A DNA stretch of 64,000 bases from Spirochaetaceae bacterium (GCA_025358255.1 JANYKC010000057.1:1-64000), one strand, 5' to 3'. Numbered from the stretch's first letter, positions 1-8,277 are shown. The notes: generated by a model not told the origin, from the sequence alone. A program made the numbers and translations.

Positions 1-123
1 CATGCTCAGGTATTTAGTTTGAAGGGCGACTCGTATCGGATGAAAGAAAGGCTACGCGTCGGGGCCGTTGGCTTCGATTGATGACAGGAAAGCGGCAAAA
101 TCTCGTCGGCGAAAACCGGCAAA

Positions 124-848
124 TTGAAATCGGCGTTGACACTGGGAGGCTTCGAGGGACTCAATCTCCTGGTCCTTGTCGAAGGCGATGAAGCGCTCTT
201 CCTCGATACTGGATACGAGTCGTGCATGAAGGCCGCGCTGGCCTTCCTCGCGCCCTGGGCGCCAGGCCAGCAGGGGCGGCCATTTCGCATTATCATGACG
301 ACCATGCCGATGGTTTGTCCCTCCTCGGAGGCATCGAGACCTGGGGCAGCTGCGAGTTCGCGCCGACGCTCTCGCTCTGCTTTCCGGCGGAGCGACGGGC
401 CAGCCTCGCGCCCATGCACCTCGTGCGGGGGGAACCAGAGACCCTGCGGCTCGGCGGGCGCAGGGTGGAGCTCTTTCCCCTGCCCGGGCATAGCCCGGAT
501 TCCCTTGGCGCCGTGATCGACGGAAAGACCGTCTATGCAGCCGACACCCTCCTGTTCAGCAATGCAGGCGAGCCCATCCTTCCTTCGGTCCATGCCAGGC
601 CTGTCGAGCTCCATGCGCAAAGCCTCAAGCGCCTCCGGGATTTCCTCGATCTCACCTTTGTCCCGGGCCATGGCGCGCCGGTCACCGAGCGGTCCCTCCG
701 CGAGGCGGACCTGGCCAACCGCATCGCCTACGTTGAGGCGATAGCGGCCCACCAATGCAAGGGGGCCGGCATCAGCCTCGACGAGGCAGAGGCTGCCTGC
801 GATCCAAAATTCATTGGCCACGAATGGCATGCGGAGAATTACCGGTGA
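124..848 (+). pseudogene. Metallo-beta-lactamase-fold hydrolase, frameshifted
   Basis: An MBL-fold hydrolase split over two frames. The first part, from about 124 to 285 (TTG start), encodes a typical N-terminal strand pair ending in FLDTGYES. The second part, read in another frame to the stop at 848, carries the zinc-binding motif SHYHDDHADG, then LFPLPGHSPDS (third zinc histidine), YAADTLLF and FVPGHG. Neither frame alone makes a complete enzyme, and the two join cleanly if one or two bases are lost or gained between about 270 and 288. No good Shine-Dalgarno is seen before 124, and stops lie just upstream in that frame, so the N-terminus may also be damaged. The substrate cannot be told. 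It could be a real pseudogene or a single sequencing error. Confidence 0.6.
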
Positions 849-1188
849 CTGCCGATCAGGCCCGGCTCGCCAGACCATAAGCACAAGCCCGCGCCTCTCG
901 ACCTGTGGACTTGCCCCGCTTTGGTGGAGAGCTAGTTGCTGACCCGGCAACTGAGCATTGGCTTCAGGCAATGATTTGAGCCTGTGGCGGGGGCATGGAG
1001 GATTTGCTCCCATCAAGCAAGCTCCAACCAAGAGTAGGGGTGCCGGAGCAGACCGGAGGCGGCGCGAAGGCGCGATGCGCTTTCGCGATCGCGCGAGGAC
1101 TGCGGAGGCAGGGGGAGCCGCCTTATATCAGGTTCCGCCGCCGGCAATTCCCGTGCTCCCCCTTTTTATGGCATTCACAAATAGAAAG
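849..1188. other. Non-coding stretch between two gene ends
   Basis: About 340 bases without a convincing gene. Short open frames here have no recognisable domain and no ribosome binding site. The only structure seen is a terminator-like hairpin near its right end, described separately. Confidence 0.5.
1110..1167 (+). terminator. Possible terminator, plus strand
   Basis: A perfect 9-base inverted repeat (AGGGGGAGC at 1110-1118, GCTCCCCCT at 1155-1163) runs straight into a T run. The 36-base loop is long for an intrinsic terminator, so this is tentative. It would end transcription from the metallo-beta-lactamase side. Confidence 0.4.
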
Positions 1189-1218
1189 GGGCCGCTCCGG
1201 CAAAAACCGGAGCGGCCC
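1189..1218 (-). terminator. Rho-independent terminator after the cPGS-like gene
   Basis: A perfect 12-bp stem (GGGCCGCTCCGG and its complement) with a 6-base loop, followed on the minus strand by CCTTTCTATTT. It lies 45 bases past the stop of the leftward gene ending at 1263. Confidence 0.75.
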
Positions 1219-1262
1219 TCTCGTCTAGAGCATGTCAGACGACGGGCGTTATGCGAATTTGC

Positions 1263-2597
1263 TTATTTCCCGAGCTTGTTCCTCTTGCAGAACTCGTCGA
1301 GGACCTCGGCGAGGTTGGGCGAGCCGATCTCCTGGAGGTCGTAGCCGACCTTGACGGTGGGCTTGTTGATCTTGACGATGCGGTTGAGGTCGATCGGGGT
1401 CGCGATCACGACGGTGTCGCAATCGGTCTTGTTGATCGTGGCCTCGAGGTCCTTGACTTGCTGGTCGCCATAGCCCATGGCGGGGAGGAGGGTCCCGATG
1501 TTGGGGTAGGTCTTGAAGGTGTCGGCGAGCTTGCCAACGACGTAGGGGCGGGGATCGACGAGTTCCTTGGCGCCGAACTTGCGCGCGGCGACGGTGCCGG
1601 CGCCGATCTTCATGTGGCCGTGGGTGAGGGTGGGGCCATCCTCCACGACTAGGCATCTCTTGCCCTTGATGAGCTCGGGATGGTCCACCGTGATGGGGGA
1701 GGCGCCGTCGATGACGATGGCGGCGGGGTTCACCTTCTGGATGGAGTCGCGGACGGTCTGGATGCCCTCGGGGCCGGCGGTGTCGATCTTGTTGATGATG
1801 ATGACATCGGCCATGCGCAGGGATACCTCTCCGGGGTAGAAGGAGACCTCGTTGCCGGGACGGTGGGGATCGGCGACGGTGAAGAGGAGGTCGGTTTTGT
1901 AGAAGGGGAAGTCGTTGTTGCCGCCGTCCCAAAGGATGACGTCGGCTTCCTTCTCCGCCTCGCGGAGGATGGCCTCGTAGTCGACGCCGGCGTAGATGAC
2001 GTTGCCGCGCACGACGTGGGGCTCGTACTCCTCCATCTCCTCGATGGTGCACTTGTGCTTCTTCAGGTCCTCCACGGTGGCGAAGCGCTGGACCTTCTGG
2101 GCCACGAGGTCGCCATAGGGCATGGGATGGCGGACAGCCACGACCTTGAGGCCCTTGTCCATGAGCATCTGGACGATCTTGCGGGAGGTCTGGCTCTTCC
2201 CCGCGCCGGTGCGGACGGCGCAGACGCCGATCACGGGCTTGGTCGACTTGACCTGCGTGTCCTTGGGACCGAGGAGGGTGAAGGTGGCGCCAGCGGCGTT
2301 GACGATGGCGCCGACGCCCATCACATGGCTGTAGGGGACGTCGGAGTAGGCGAATACGCACTCATCGACCTTGAGCTCCTTGATGAGCTTGGGAAGGTCG
2401 GCCTCGAGGTGGATGGGGATGCCCGCGGGATAGAGCTTGCCGGCGAGCTCCGTCGGGTACTTGCGGCCGGCGATGTCCGGGATCTGCGCGGCGGTGAAAG
2501 CCACGACATTGTAGGCTTCGTTTCCGCGGAAATAGGTATTGAAGTTGTGGAAGTCGCGACCAGCGGCTCCGATGATGATGACGTTTCTCTTGGCCAT
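1263..2597 (-). CDS. Cyclic 2,3-diphosphoglycerate synthetase-like P-loop protein
   Basis: 444 residues. It resembles the archaeal cyclic 2,3-diphosphoglycerate synthetase family, which also has many bacterial members of unproven function. An N-terminal Rossmann-like segment starts NVIIIGAAGRD. A Walker A motif GVCAVRTGAGKSQ lies near residues 124-136, followed by an NTPase domain with VILWDGGNNDFPF and a nucleotide-base-like motif IINKIDT. The ATG at 2597 is preceded by AAGGAAGG at good spacing; an in-frame upstream extension to 2714 has neither. It is a single gene with its own promoter and terminator, divergent from arginine deiminase. The family assignment is good. The reaction in this organism (cDPG formation, another acyl-phosphate chemistry, or a GTPase role) is unknown. 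Confidence 0.8.
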   Translation of the reverse strand: MAKRNVIIIGAAGRDFHNFNTYFRGNEAYNVVAFTAAQIPDIAGRKYPTELAGKLYPAGIPIHLEADLPKLIKELKVDECVFAYSDVPYSHVMGVGAIVNAAGATFTLLGPKDTQVKSTKPVIGVCAVRTGAGKSQTSRKIVQMLMDKGLKVVAVRHPMPYGDLVAQKVQRFATVEDLKKHKCTIEEMEEYEPHVVRGNVIYAGVDYEAILREAEKEADVILWDGGNNDFPFYKTDLLFTVADPHRPGNEVSFYPGEVSLRMADVIIINKIDTAGPEGIQTVRDSIQKVNPAAIVIDGASPITVDHPELIKGKRCLVVEDGPTLTHGHMKIGAGTVAARKFGAKELVDPRPYVVGKLADTFKTYPNIGTLLPAMGYGDQQVKDLEATINKTDCDTVVIATPIDLNRIVKINKPTVKVGYDLQEIGSPNLAEVLDEFCKRNKLGK

Positions 2598-2659
2598 GAG
2601 AACCTTCCTTTTGGCGGTGCGTTGCTCCGGGGAGGTGGAGCCTCTCCCGATTTGCGGGC

Positions 2660-2689
2660 AGTATATGGACGCGGCCGAAAAACTGTCAA
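2660..2689 (-). promoter_or_regulatory. Sigma-70-type promoter of the cPGS-like gene
   Basis: On the minus strand, a perfect TTGACA (2689-2684), an 18-base spacer and TATACT (2665-2660), about 60 bases before the start codon at 2597. Confidence 0.75.
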
Positions 2690-2873
2690 GCTCGCGTTCC
2701 AGGCCTGCCAGCAAGCGGCTTCCGCCATCAATGAATGCTTATGCGCGGTGCGGTCGCCTATTCGCAAATTCATGCGAAGGGAAACGGATTGCCTTCATCA
2801 TTATGCAGGTTTTGCCCTTTAGGCGCCGGATCGAATTAAATTCTTTTTGGCCCTTGCCCGCTGCGTCGGTGTG

Positions 2874-2902
2874 TTGAACGAGCCACTGCATATCGCTACA
2901 GT
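2874..2902 (+). promoter_or_regulatory. Sigma-70-type promoter of arcA
   Basis: TTGAAC (2874-2879), a 17-base spacer and TACAGT (2897-2902), about 55 bases before the arcA start. A 10-base palindrome CAAGCGCTTG (2916-2925) sits just past the expected transcription start and could be an operator; no regulator is identified. Confidence 0.6.
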
Positions 2903-2956
2903 GGTGGACGCGGCGCAAGCGCTTGGCGCGTGAGTTCTCGAGAAGGAGGGAAAAGC

Positions 2957-4216
2957 ATGCCTGGACTTAATGTCACGAGCGAGATCGGCGTCCTTCGCCG
3001 GGTGGTGCTCCATAGCCCAGGCCCCGAAGTCGAGGCCATGACGCCGTCGGAAGCCGTCGCCGACCTCTACAACGACATCATCCCGCTTTCGGCCGTCCGC
3101 GCCGAACATGACGAGCTCAGGGACTTCCTTTCCCTCGTATCCCGCGTCTGCGAGCTCAAGGACCTCCTGGCCGAGTCCCTCGCGAGCCCGGGGAGCCGCT
3201 TCGAATTCCTCACCGCGATTTCCAGGCTCTGCCCCATCCGCCATCTCATCGACGAGCTCATGAACCTGCATCCCGCGGAACTCGCGGACCTCGTGATCGA
3301 GGGCCTCCCCTCGAAGAAAACGAGCCTGGCGGGCCTCCTCTCGGAGCGCTCCTTCGCCATGAGGCCGCTCCCGAACGCGTACTTCATGCGGGACAGCGCG
3401 GCGGTCTTCCGCGACTGGGCCATCTCAGCGGCCACCGCCTTCGACGTGCGCCTCATCGAATCCATCGTCACGCGCTTCATCTTCACGCGCCATCCCGAGG
3501 TCCGCGCCAAGGGCATCCTCTTCGACGGCCCGCGGGAGCGGAGCCGGGCGGTCACGATCGAGGGCGGCGACATCCTCGTCGTCTCGCCTCGCGTCCTGGC
3601 CATCGGCGTCTCCGAGCGGACCACGCCCGAGGCCATAGAGCTCCTCGCGGAGAACGCTGGCAAGTCCTTCGAGGAAGCGGTGACCATCCTTGCCGTCGTC
3701 CTGCCCAAGGCAAGGGCGACCATCCACCTGGACATGGTCTTCACGATGATCGACCGCGATGCGGCCCTCGTCTATTCGCCCGTCGTCACCGGCGCAGACA
3801 GGGCCGAGGTGGTACGGGTGGACGTGGATCCCAAGGGGCGAGTCGCTTTCTCGGAGACCGGAGGCCTCCTCCCTGGCCTCAAGGACCTGGGCTTCGACCT
3901 CGAGCCCATCGCCTGCGGCGATGGCCATCCCCTCCACGAGGCGCGAGAGCAATGGTGGTCCGGCGCGAATTCCTTCGCCTTCGCCCCCGGTAAGGTCATC
4001 ATGTATTCCTGCAACACGAAAACCCTAGAGGCCCTTGCGCGCTCGGGCTTCGAGGTCAAGCATGCCAGGGACTTCATTGGCAGGGATGGCCTTCCGGGCT
4101 CCTGCAAGGTGGAGGACTTTGGCCGATTGGCCGTGGGCTTCGATGGCATCGAGCTGGCCCGCGGAGGAGGCGGTGCGCGTTGCATGACCATGCCTGTGGA
4201 GCGGGAGGCCATCTGA
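2957..4216 (+). CDS. arcA: Arginine deiminase
   Basis: 419 residues, the usual size for arginine deiminase, which hydrolyses L-arginine to citrulline and ammonia in the cytoplasm. The guanidino-group-modifying fold is clear: YFMRDSA, EGGDIL, the catalytic HLDMVF histidine segment, MYSCNTKT, and the C-terminal GGGGARCMTMP with the nucleophilic cysteine. The ATG at 2957 follows AGAAGGAGGG by about 6 bases, so it is preferred over the in-frame ATG at 2930. No arcB or arcC is beside it, so any ATP-yielding arginine pathway would need genes elsewhere. It converges on dapD. Confidence 0.93.
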   Translation: MPGLNVTSEIGVLRRVVLHSPGPEVEAMTPSEAVADLYNDIIPLSAVRAEHDELRDFLSLVSRVCELKDLLAESLASPGSRFEFLTAISRLCPIRHLIDELMNLHPAELADLVIEGLPSKKTSLAGLLSERSFAMRPLPNAYFMRDSAAVFRDWAISAATAFDVRLIESIVTRFIFTRHPEVRAKGILFDGPRERSRAVTIEGGDILVVSPRVLAIGVSERTTPEAIELLAENAGKSFEEAVTILAVVLPKARATIHLDMVFTMIDRDAALVYSPVVTGADRAEVVRVDVDPKGRVAFSETGGLLPGLKDLGFDLEPIACGDGHPLHEAREQWWSGANSFAFAPGKVIMYSCNTKTLEALARSGFEVKHARDFIGRDGLPGSCKVEDFGRLAVGFDGIELARGGGGARCMTMPVEREAI

Positions 4217-4238
4217 TCGCGCGCCTCCCGCCCCGGCC

Positions 4239-5054
4239 TCAGCGGAGTGCCTCCTCGAGGGCAGTGGCGGCATCGGTGCGAGCGTCGCGGTATTTAACGA
4301 TGCAGGCTGCGTGGAGACTGAGGCCAAGGCCCCTGGCGTAAGCCCCTCCGGCGGGGCGCGAGCCAGGCACCACGACGGCGTTTGCCGGGACCTCTCCGCG
4401 CGTTTCCCTGCCGTGGACCAGGTCGAAGATAGGTGTCGAGGCGCCGATGACAAGTCCGGGTGCGAGGACAGCCCTTTTTCCCACGACCACGCCCTCGAAG
4501 AGGCCGACGAGGCCGCCGACGAAGGCTTCATCCTCGACGATGACAGGCCGGGCGCCCGCCGGCTCCAGGACACCGCCAATCTGGACCCCCGCCGAGAGGT
4601 GGACGCGTTCGCCCACCTGGGCGCAGGAGCCCACGAGCACATGGCTGTCGCCCATGGTGCCCTCTCCTATCCAGGCCCCGACATTGATGAAGGAAGGCGG
4701 CATGACAATCACGCCTGGGGCAAGGTGCGCGCCTCTGCGGACTGACGAACCGCCGGGCACGAAGCGGACGCCGTCCCCAGCCTTGATGTCGCGGGGAGGG
4801 AAAGCGGCCTTGTCGCGGGCTCCGCCGGGCCAGTCCGTGAAGGGGATGATGGGACTACCGCGGAAGCCCGCGAGGATGGCGGACTTCACCCATGGCACGG
4901 CTGACCATAAGCCGCCTCCGCCTTTTCCCGCCGCGCGGAGCTCTCCTGTCTCGAGACGGAGGAGGAGGGATTCATGGGCAAGGGCGAAGAGAGGGTCAGC
5001 CGCGGCATCCTCGGGTGGCCGAAGGTAGAATGCCTCAAGCTCATCGAGCCTCAT
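4239..5054 (-). CDS. dapD: Tetrahydrodipicolinate N-succinyltransferase
   Basis: 271 residues, last gene of the lysine operon. It transfers an acyl group from succinyl-CoA to tetrahydrodipicolinate, the fourth dedicated step toward diaminopimelate. A helical N-terminal part is followed from about residue 85 by hexapeptide repeats of a left-handed beta-helix (VRRGAHLAPGVIVMPPSFINVGAWIGEGTMGDSHVLVGSCAQVG), then the DapD-type loop with GGVLEP and the domain VIVEDEAFVGGLVGLFEGV. The start overlaps the dapA stop by ATGA. The overall pattern fits DapD rather than the shorter acetyltransferase DapH. Confidence 0.9.
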   Translation of the reverse strand: MRLDELEAFYLRPPEDAAADPLFALAHESLLLRLETGELRAAGKGGGGLWSAVPWVKSAILAGFRGSPIIPFTDWPGGARDKAAFPPRDIKAGDGVRFVPGGSSVRRGAHLAPGVIVMPPSFINVGAWIGEGTMGDSHVLVGSCAQVGERVHLSAGVQIGGVLEPAGARPVIVEDEAFVGGLVGLFEGVVVGKRAVLAPGLVIGASTPIFDLVHGRETRGEVPANAVVVPGSRPAGGAYARGLGLSLHAACIVKYRDARTDAATALEEALR

Positions 5055-6019
5055 ACGGCCACCTCGAGGGCGGTTTCCCCTGCGGGGAGGGCCGTCGAAA
5101 GCGAGTCGAAGTCACGCAGGAGGAAGGCAAGGCGCTCGCGGGTGGCCTCCGATGCGGGGACGAGGGGAAGGCGGACTGCATCCGAGGAGAGGCCACAAAG
5201 GGCGAGGGCTGCCTTCAGGGGCACGGGATTCGATTCGAGGAAAAGGGCATCCATCAAGGGGAGGAGCCGTCGGTTCAACGCGAGCGCTTCCCGGAGCCGA
5301 CCTGCCAAGGCCAAGCTGACCAAGGTCTTGGTCTCCCGCGGAAGGATGTTCCCGATGACGGAGATGAGGCCGTGCGCGCCGGCCGCGATGCTCGACAAGG
5401 CCAGGCCGTCATCACCGGAAAGGAGGAGCTTCCCCGCCGGCAGCCTGCGTGCGATCTCGCCGATCTGGGCGAGGTTGCCTGAGCTCTCTTTCACGGCGAT
5501 CACAGCAGGCAATTCCCAGAGGAGGTCGAGGTCCTTGGGCTGGAGGTTGAGGCCGGTCCTTCCCGGCACGTTGTAGACGATGATGGGTAGGCCTGGCGCC
5601 GCCGCCGCTATCGCCTCGAAATGCCGGACAAGTCCTGCGGGCTGCGGCTTGTTGTAATACGGCGTGACGACAAGGATAGCGTCCGCTCCTGCTGCCTGGG
5701 CCTTGGAGGCGAGGCTTGCGGCCTCGCGCGTAGAGTTGTGGCCCGTCCCCACGACCACGGGCTTCCCGCAAGAGACCTCGCGGGCGCGGGCGACGAGGAT
5801 GTCCCGCTCCTCGGATAGGACGGTCGGGCCTTCTCCTGTCGAGCCGAGCACCACGAGGAAATCCGCACCTCCCTCGATCGCCCTGGCGGCAAGCCGGCCG
5901 AAGGCTTCGAGGTCCACGGCGCCGCTGCCGAGAAGTGGATTTCCCCCGCGGGGAGCCTGGGAAAAGGGAGTGGCCAAGGCGACGCCGAGGCCTTCGAATG
6001 TGGCGATAGGATGCATCAT
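5051..6019 (-). CDS. dapA: 4-hydroxy-tetrahydrodipicolinate synthase
   Basis: 322 residues, slightly long for DapA because of a short C-terminal tail. It condenses pyruvate with aspartate semialdehyde. The TIM-barrel signatures are present: VVLGSTGEGPTVLSEER, VVTPYYNKPQPAGLVRHFEAIA with the catalytic tyrosine, IIVYNVPGRTG, and VIAVKESSGN containing the Schiff-base lysine. The start ATG overlaps the end of dapB by 4 bases (6016-6019), and its own stop overlaps the dapD start, so expression should be coupled along the operon. Confidence 0.95.
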   Translation of the reverse strand: MMHPIATFEGLGVALATPFSQAPRGGNPLLGSGAVDLEAFGRLAARAIEGGADFLVVLGSTGEGPTVLSEERDILVARAREVSCGKPVVVGTGHNSTREAASLASKAQAAGADAILVVTPYYNKPQPAGLVRHFEAIAAAAPGLPIIVYNVPGRTGLNLQPKDLDLLWELPAVIAVKESSGNLAQIGEIARRLPAGKLLLSGDDGLALSSIAAGAHGLISVIGNILPRETKTLVSLALAGRLREALALNRRLLPLMDALFLESNPVPLKAALALCGLSSDAVRLPLVPASEATRERLAFLLRDFDSLSTALPAGETALEVAV

Positions 6020-6789
6020 GTGCTCGCTTTCCGGCCGCCATGGCCGGCAAGGAAGAGGGGATCGATGATCTGCGCGGCGAAGTCGTCGAAAGTGAAGACG
6101 CCTTTCCTTCCGTGCAGCCAGGTGAGGGAGGCAAGGGCCCCCCTCGCGAAAAGCCTCCGGTCTCGGGCTTCATGCGAGAACACGAGGACCTCATCGGCGG
6201 CCTCGAGGCGGAGCTCGTGGTAGCCGATCTCGCGGCCTTCCCTGAGGCTCGCGACCGGGATCTCGCCCTGCCTGGCGGGGCTCGGGCCGAAGCCCGTGTA
6301 ACGTGGGCAACCGGCCGCGAGGGAAGCCGCGAGGATACGCGCGGTGCCGCTTGGCGCATCGGCCTTGGCGCGGTGATGGCGTTCGAAGACCGAGAGCTCC
6401 GCCGCGGGGTCGAGCCCGGCCAGGCCGCCTAGGGCCAGGGCGACGCGGCGCATGAAGGCCACCGAGAGGCTGAAGTTGGGCGCCACGAGGATGCCTACCC
6501 GCAAATCCCCGCCTATCCCCGAGACCTGCGGGCCGGCCAAGTCGGCGAGGATGCCCGGGTCCCAACCTGTGGCGCCTATCGCGATGTCCACGCCGTGGGC
6601 GATGGCCCAGGCGAGGTGCCCGGCCACCGCCGTCCCCGCGCTGGCGTCGAGGGCGATGTCGACCGCTTCCGTGGGCACTTCGCCTTTCCCGGCGCTCCAG
6701 GCGATTTCCGTGCCGGCGCAGGTCCCGTCGGCCACCGCATCCATGACTGCCTGCGCAAGCCGTCCGCGGCCGAAGATGCCTACCCTCAT
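6016..6789 (-). CDS. dapB: 4-hydroxy-tetrahydrodipicolinate reductase
   Basis: 257 residues. It reduces the DapA product with NAD(P)H. The N-terminal Rossmann start MRVGIFGRGRLAQAV is followed by the catalytic segment HHRAKADAPSGTA, the classic DapB motif with histidine and lysine, preceded by VAPNFSLSV. The ATG at 6789 overlaps the asd stop (ATGA); a longer reading frame upstream runs inside asd and is not needed. A C-terminal segment with FTFDDFAAQIIDPL completes the reductase fold. Confidence 0.93.
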   Translation of the reverse strand: MRVGIFGRGRLAQAVMDAVADGTCAGTEIAWSAGKGEVPTEAVDIALDASAGTAVAGHLAWAIAHGVDIAIGATGWDPGILADLAGPQVSGIGGDLRVGILVAPNFSLSVAFMRRVALALGGLAGLDPAAELSVFERHHRAKADAPSGTARILAASLAAGCPRYTGFGPSPARQGEIPVASLREGREIGYHELRLEAADEVLVFSHEARDRRLFARGALASLTWLHGRKGVFTFDDFAAQIIDPLFLAGHGGRKAST

Positions 6790-7838
6790 GGGAGGTAGCC
6801 CTTCGCCAGCGCCAGCTCGGCGTTGAGCAGGGAGGCGCCTGCCGCTCCCCGTTCGGTGTTGTGGCCGAGCACGACGAGCTTGACCCCGAAAATGGCGCAT
6901 TCGCGGAGCCTTCCGACCTGGAGCTCCATGCCGCCTCCGGCTTCGACGTCCCGCAGCGGCTGGGGCCGGTCCGGTTCATGCCTCAGTCGGACGAAGCAAG
7001 CGGGGGAGGAATGCAGTGCAAGCCCATCCGTGTCGGGCCTGAAGCCGGACAGTGCAGTTTCGATGTCGCACAACGCGGGGGATCCCGAGAGCCTCAGGTT
7101 CATCGCCACGAGGTGGCCGTCGACGACTGGGACGCGGTTGCATTGGGCGGAGATTGCGATCGGGGCGTCGAGGATGCGCCCCTGCCCGAGCTGGCCGAGG
7201 ATCTTGCACGCCTCGGATTCCACTTTCCGCTCTTCCCCCATGATCAAGGGGATGACATTGGCCATGGCGTCAAGGGAGGAGACACCGGGCCACCCGGCAC
7301 CGCTCAATGCCTGCATGCTCACCACGGAAGCCGCCTCGGCGCCGAAAGCCCGGTGGAGGGGACCGAGGGCTCCAAGGAGGACTACCGTGGTGCAGTTCGG
7401 GTTGCAGACTATGGCGCCCTTCCATCCCCGATTCGCCCGCTGCGCCTCGATGAGGGCAAGGTGTCCGGCGTTGAGCTCCGGCACCAGGAGGGGGATGTCC
7501 TCGTCCATCCTGAATGCGCTCGCGTTGCTGAACACGAGGGCGCCGGCATTGGCGAAAAGCGGCTCGATGCTCCGGGCGGGCTCGGCGTCGAGCGCGGAGA
7601 ACACGATAGGTGAAAAGGCTTTCGAGGGAGCGCAGGGCAGGAGGATGGTTTCCGACCGCCCCGCATGTGCCTCGCCGTCGAGCCGCCAAGCGCAGGCATC
7701 GCCATAGCGTTTTCCCATGCTGCGCTCGGAGGCGCATAGATGGGCGATCTCGAAAAGGGGGTGATTCGAAAGCCTGCGGACTAAGCGCTGGCCAACGACG
7801 CCGGTCGCGCCGAGCACGGTGACGGGGATGCGCCTCAT
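6786..7838 (-). CDS. asd: Aspartate-semialdehyde dehydrogenase
   Basis: 350 residues. It makes aspartate semialdehyde from aspartyl phosphate, the branch point to lysine, threonine and methionine. It is of the archaeal/fungal subfamily: Rossmann start IPVTVLGATGVVGQRLV, and VCNPNCTTVVL with the catalytic cysteine. The ATG at 7838 begins the Rossmann strand directly but has only a weak ribosome site (AAGGGG). It overlaps by ATGA the stop of a 33-34-codon reading frame that does have a strong site, so translation is probably by coupling. An in-frame TTG at 7949 would add 37 unconserved residues and lies upstream of that ribosome site, so I do not favour it. Confidence 0.92.
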   Translation of the reverse strand: MRRIPVTVLGATGVVGQRLVRRLSNHPLFEIAHLCASERSMGKRYGDACAWRLDGEAHAGRSETILLPCAPSKAFSPIVFSALDAEPARSIEPLFANAGALVFSNASAFRMDEDIPLLVPELNAGHLALIEAQRANRGWKGAIVCNPNCTTVVLLGALGPLHRAFGAEAASVVSMQALSGAGWPGVSSLDAMANVIPLIMGEERKVESEACKILGQLGQGRILDAPIAISAQCNRVPVVDGHLVAMNLRLSGSPALCDIETALSGFRPDTDGLALHSSPACFVRLRHEPDRPQPLRDVEAGGGMELQVGRLRECAIFGVKLVVLGHNTERGAAGASLLNAELALAKGYLP

Positions 7839-7939
7839 GGCGACCCCTTCGCGAAACGCGTCTCGAATCGCTTCGCGGTCCGCTTCGCGGTCCGCCTTGC
7901 GCGGATCCAGTGCTCCGAGGATCGAAGGTGTTCCATCAT
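7835..7939 (-). CDS. Leader peptide coupled to asd (putative)
   Basis: A 34-codon frame starting with two consecutive ATGs (7939, 7936) directly after GGAGG (7947-7943). Its stop overlaps the asd start as ATGA. The peptide is basic (MMEHLRSSEHWIRARR and then TAKRTAKRFETRFAKGSP) and contains a 12-bp tandem repeat. No homologue is recognised. Support comes from context: it owns the only strong ribosome binding site between the lysine riboswitch and asd, and that site is embedded in a regulatory hairpin. The second ATG has the better spacing (6 bases). Confidence 0.5.
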   Translation of the reverse strand: MMEHLRSSEHWIRARRTAKRTAKRFETRFAKGSP

Positions 7940-7963
7940 GAACCTCCAATCCGGTGGAGATTC
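7940..7963 (-). promoter_or_regulatory. Shine-Dalgarno-sequestering hairpin
   Basis: On the minus strand GAATCTCCA (7963-7955) pairs over 9 positions (one G-U) with TGGAGGTTC (7948-7940), with a CCGGAT loop. This hides the GGAGG ribosome site and abuts the first ATG. It is the expected expression platform for translational control by the upstream lysine riboswitch. The 5' strand of the aptamer P1 also contains TGGAGG and could compete for CTCCA when lysine is absent (inference). Confidence 0.65.
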
Positions 7964-8016
7964 CAATGAAACCGACCCTACGCCGATCCGGCGTTTATGC
8001 AGTGGGAGAGTCGATT

Positions 8017-8193
8017 CCTATGGCGCTCCGCGGGGAAATTCCCCCCGCGACAGCCGCCGGGTATTGACCCGGACGTCCAAGGCGAAGCGCCCTCGGTTGA
8101 CGCTTCACCCTTCGGCGGTCCTCCCCTTTCGCGCGGCATCATGGGGCCCGAGGCCCTCCTCCGCGCTACTCTTGGGGATCGCTCCTCCATCGG
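8017..8193 (-). ncRNA. Lysine riboswitch (L box)
   Basis: Read on the minus strand, the leader matches the conserved core of the lysine aptamer in order: GGAGGAGCG, CAAGAGTAGC, GAAAGGGGAGGACCGCCGAAG (given as its two parts GAAAGGGGAGG and ACCGCCGAAG), and GGCTGTCGCGG. A terminal helix P1 can form between CCGATGG (8193-8187) and CCATAGG (8023-8017) with one mismatch. It lies upstream of asd-dapB-dapA-dapD, the expected regulon. No T-run terminator follows; instead a hairpin covers the downstream ribosome site, so control is probably translational. A possible -10 TATAGT lies just upstream near 8204-8209. Confidence 0.85.
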
Positions 8194-8277
8194 TTTGTGG
8201 ACGTTACTATAAATAGTTACCCTGGCGCAAGCAGTTGAGGCGATAAATAGACGCGAATTCGGGGATCGGGTTTCCCT

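Noticed and set aside
1249-2361. A long arginine/histidine/proline-rich frame opposite in phase to the cPGS-like gene
   Set aside because: Composition is that of an out-of-frame reading of GC-rich coding DNA; it has no domain.
1680-2822. A 380-codon glycine/aspartate-rich frame antisense to the cPGS-like gene
   Set aside because: Antisense artefact of codon bias in GC-rich sequence.
2880-2886. GCCACTG resembling part of a cobalamin riboswitch
   Set aside because: It lies within the arcA promoter and no other part of that aptamer is nearby.
7838-7949. An in-frame TTG start giving asd a 37-residue N-terminal extension
   Set aside because: The extension is unconserved, lies before the ribosome binding site, and the Rossmann fold starts properly at 7838.
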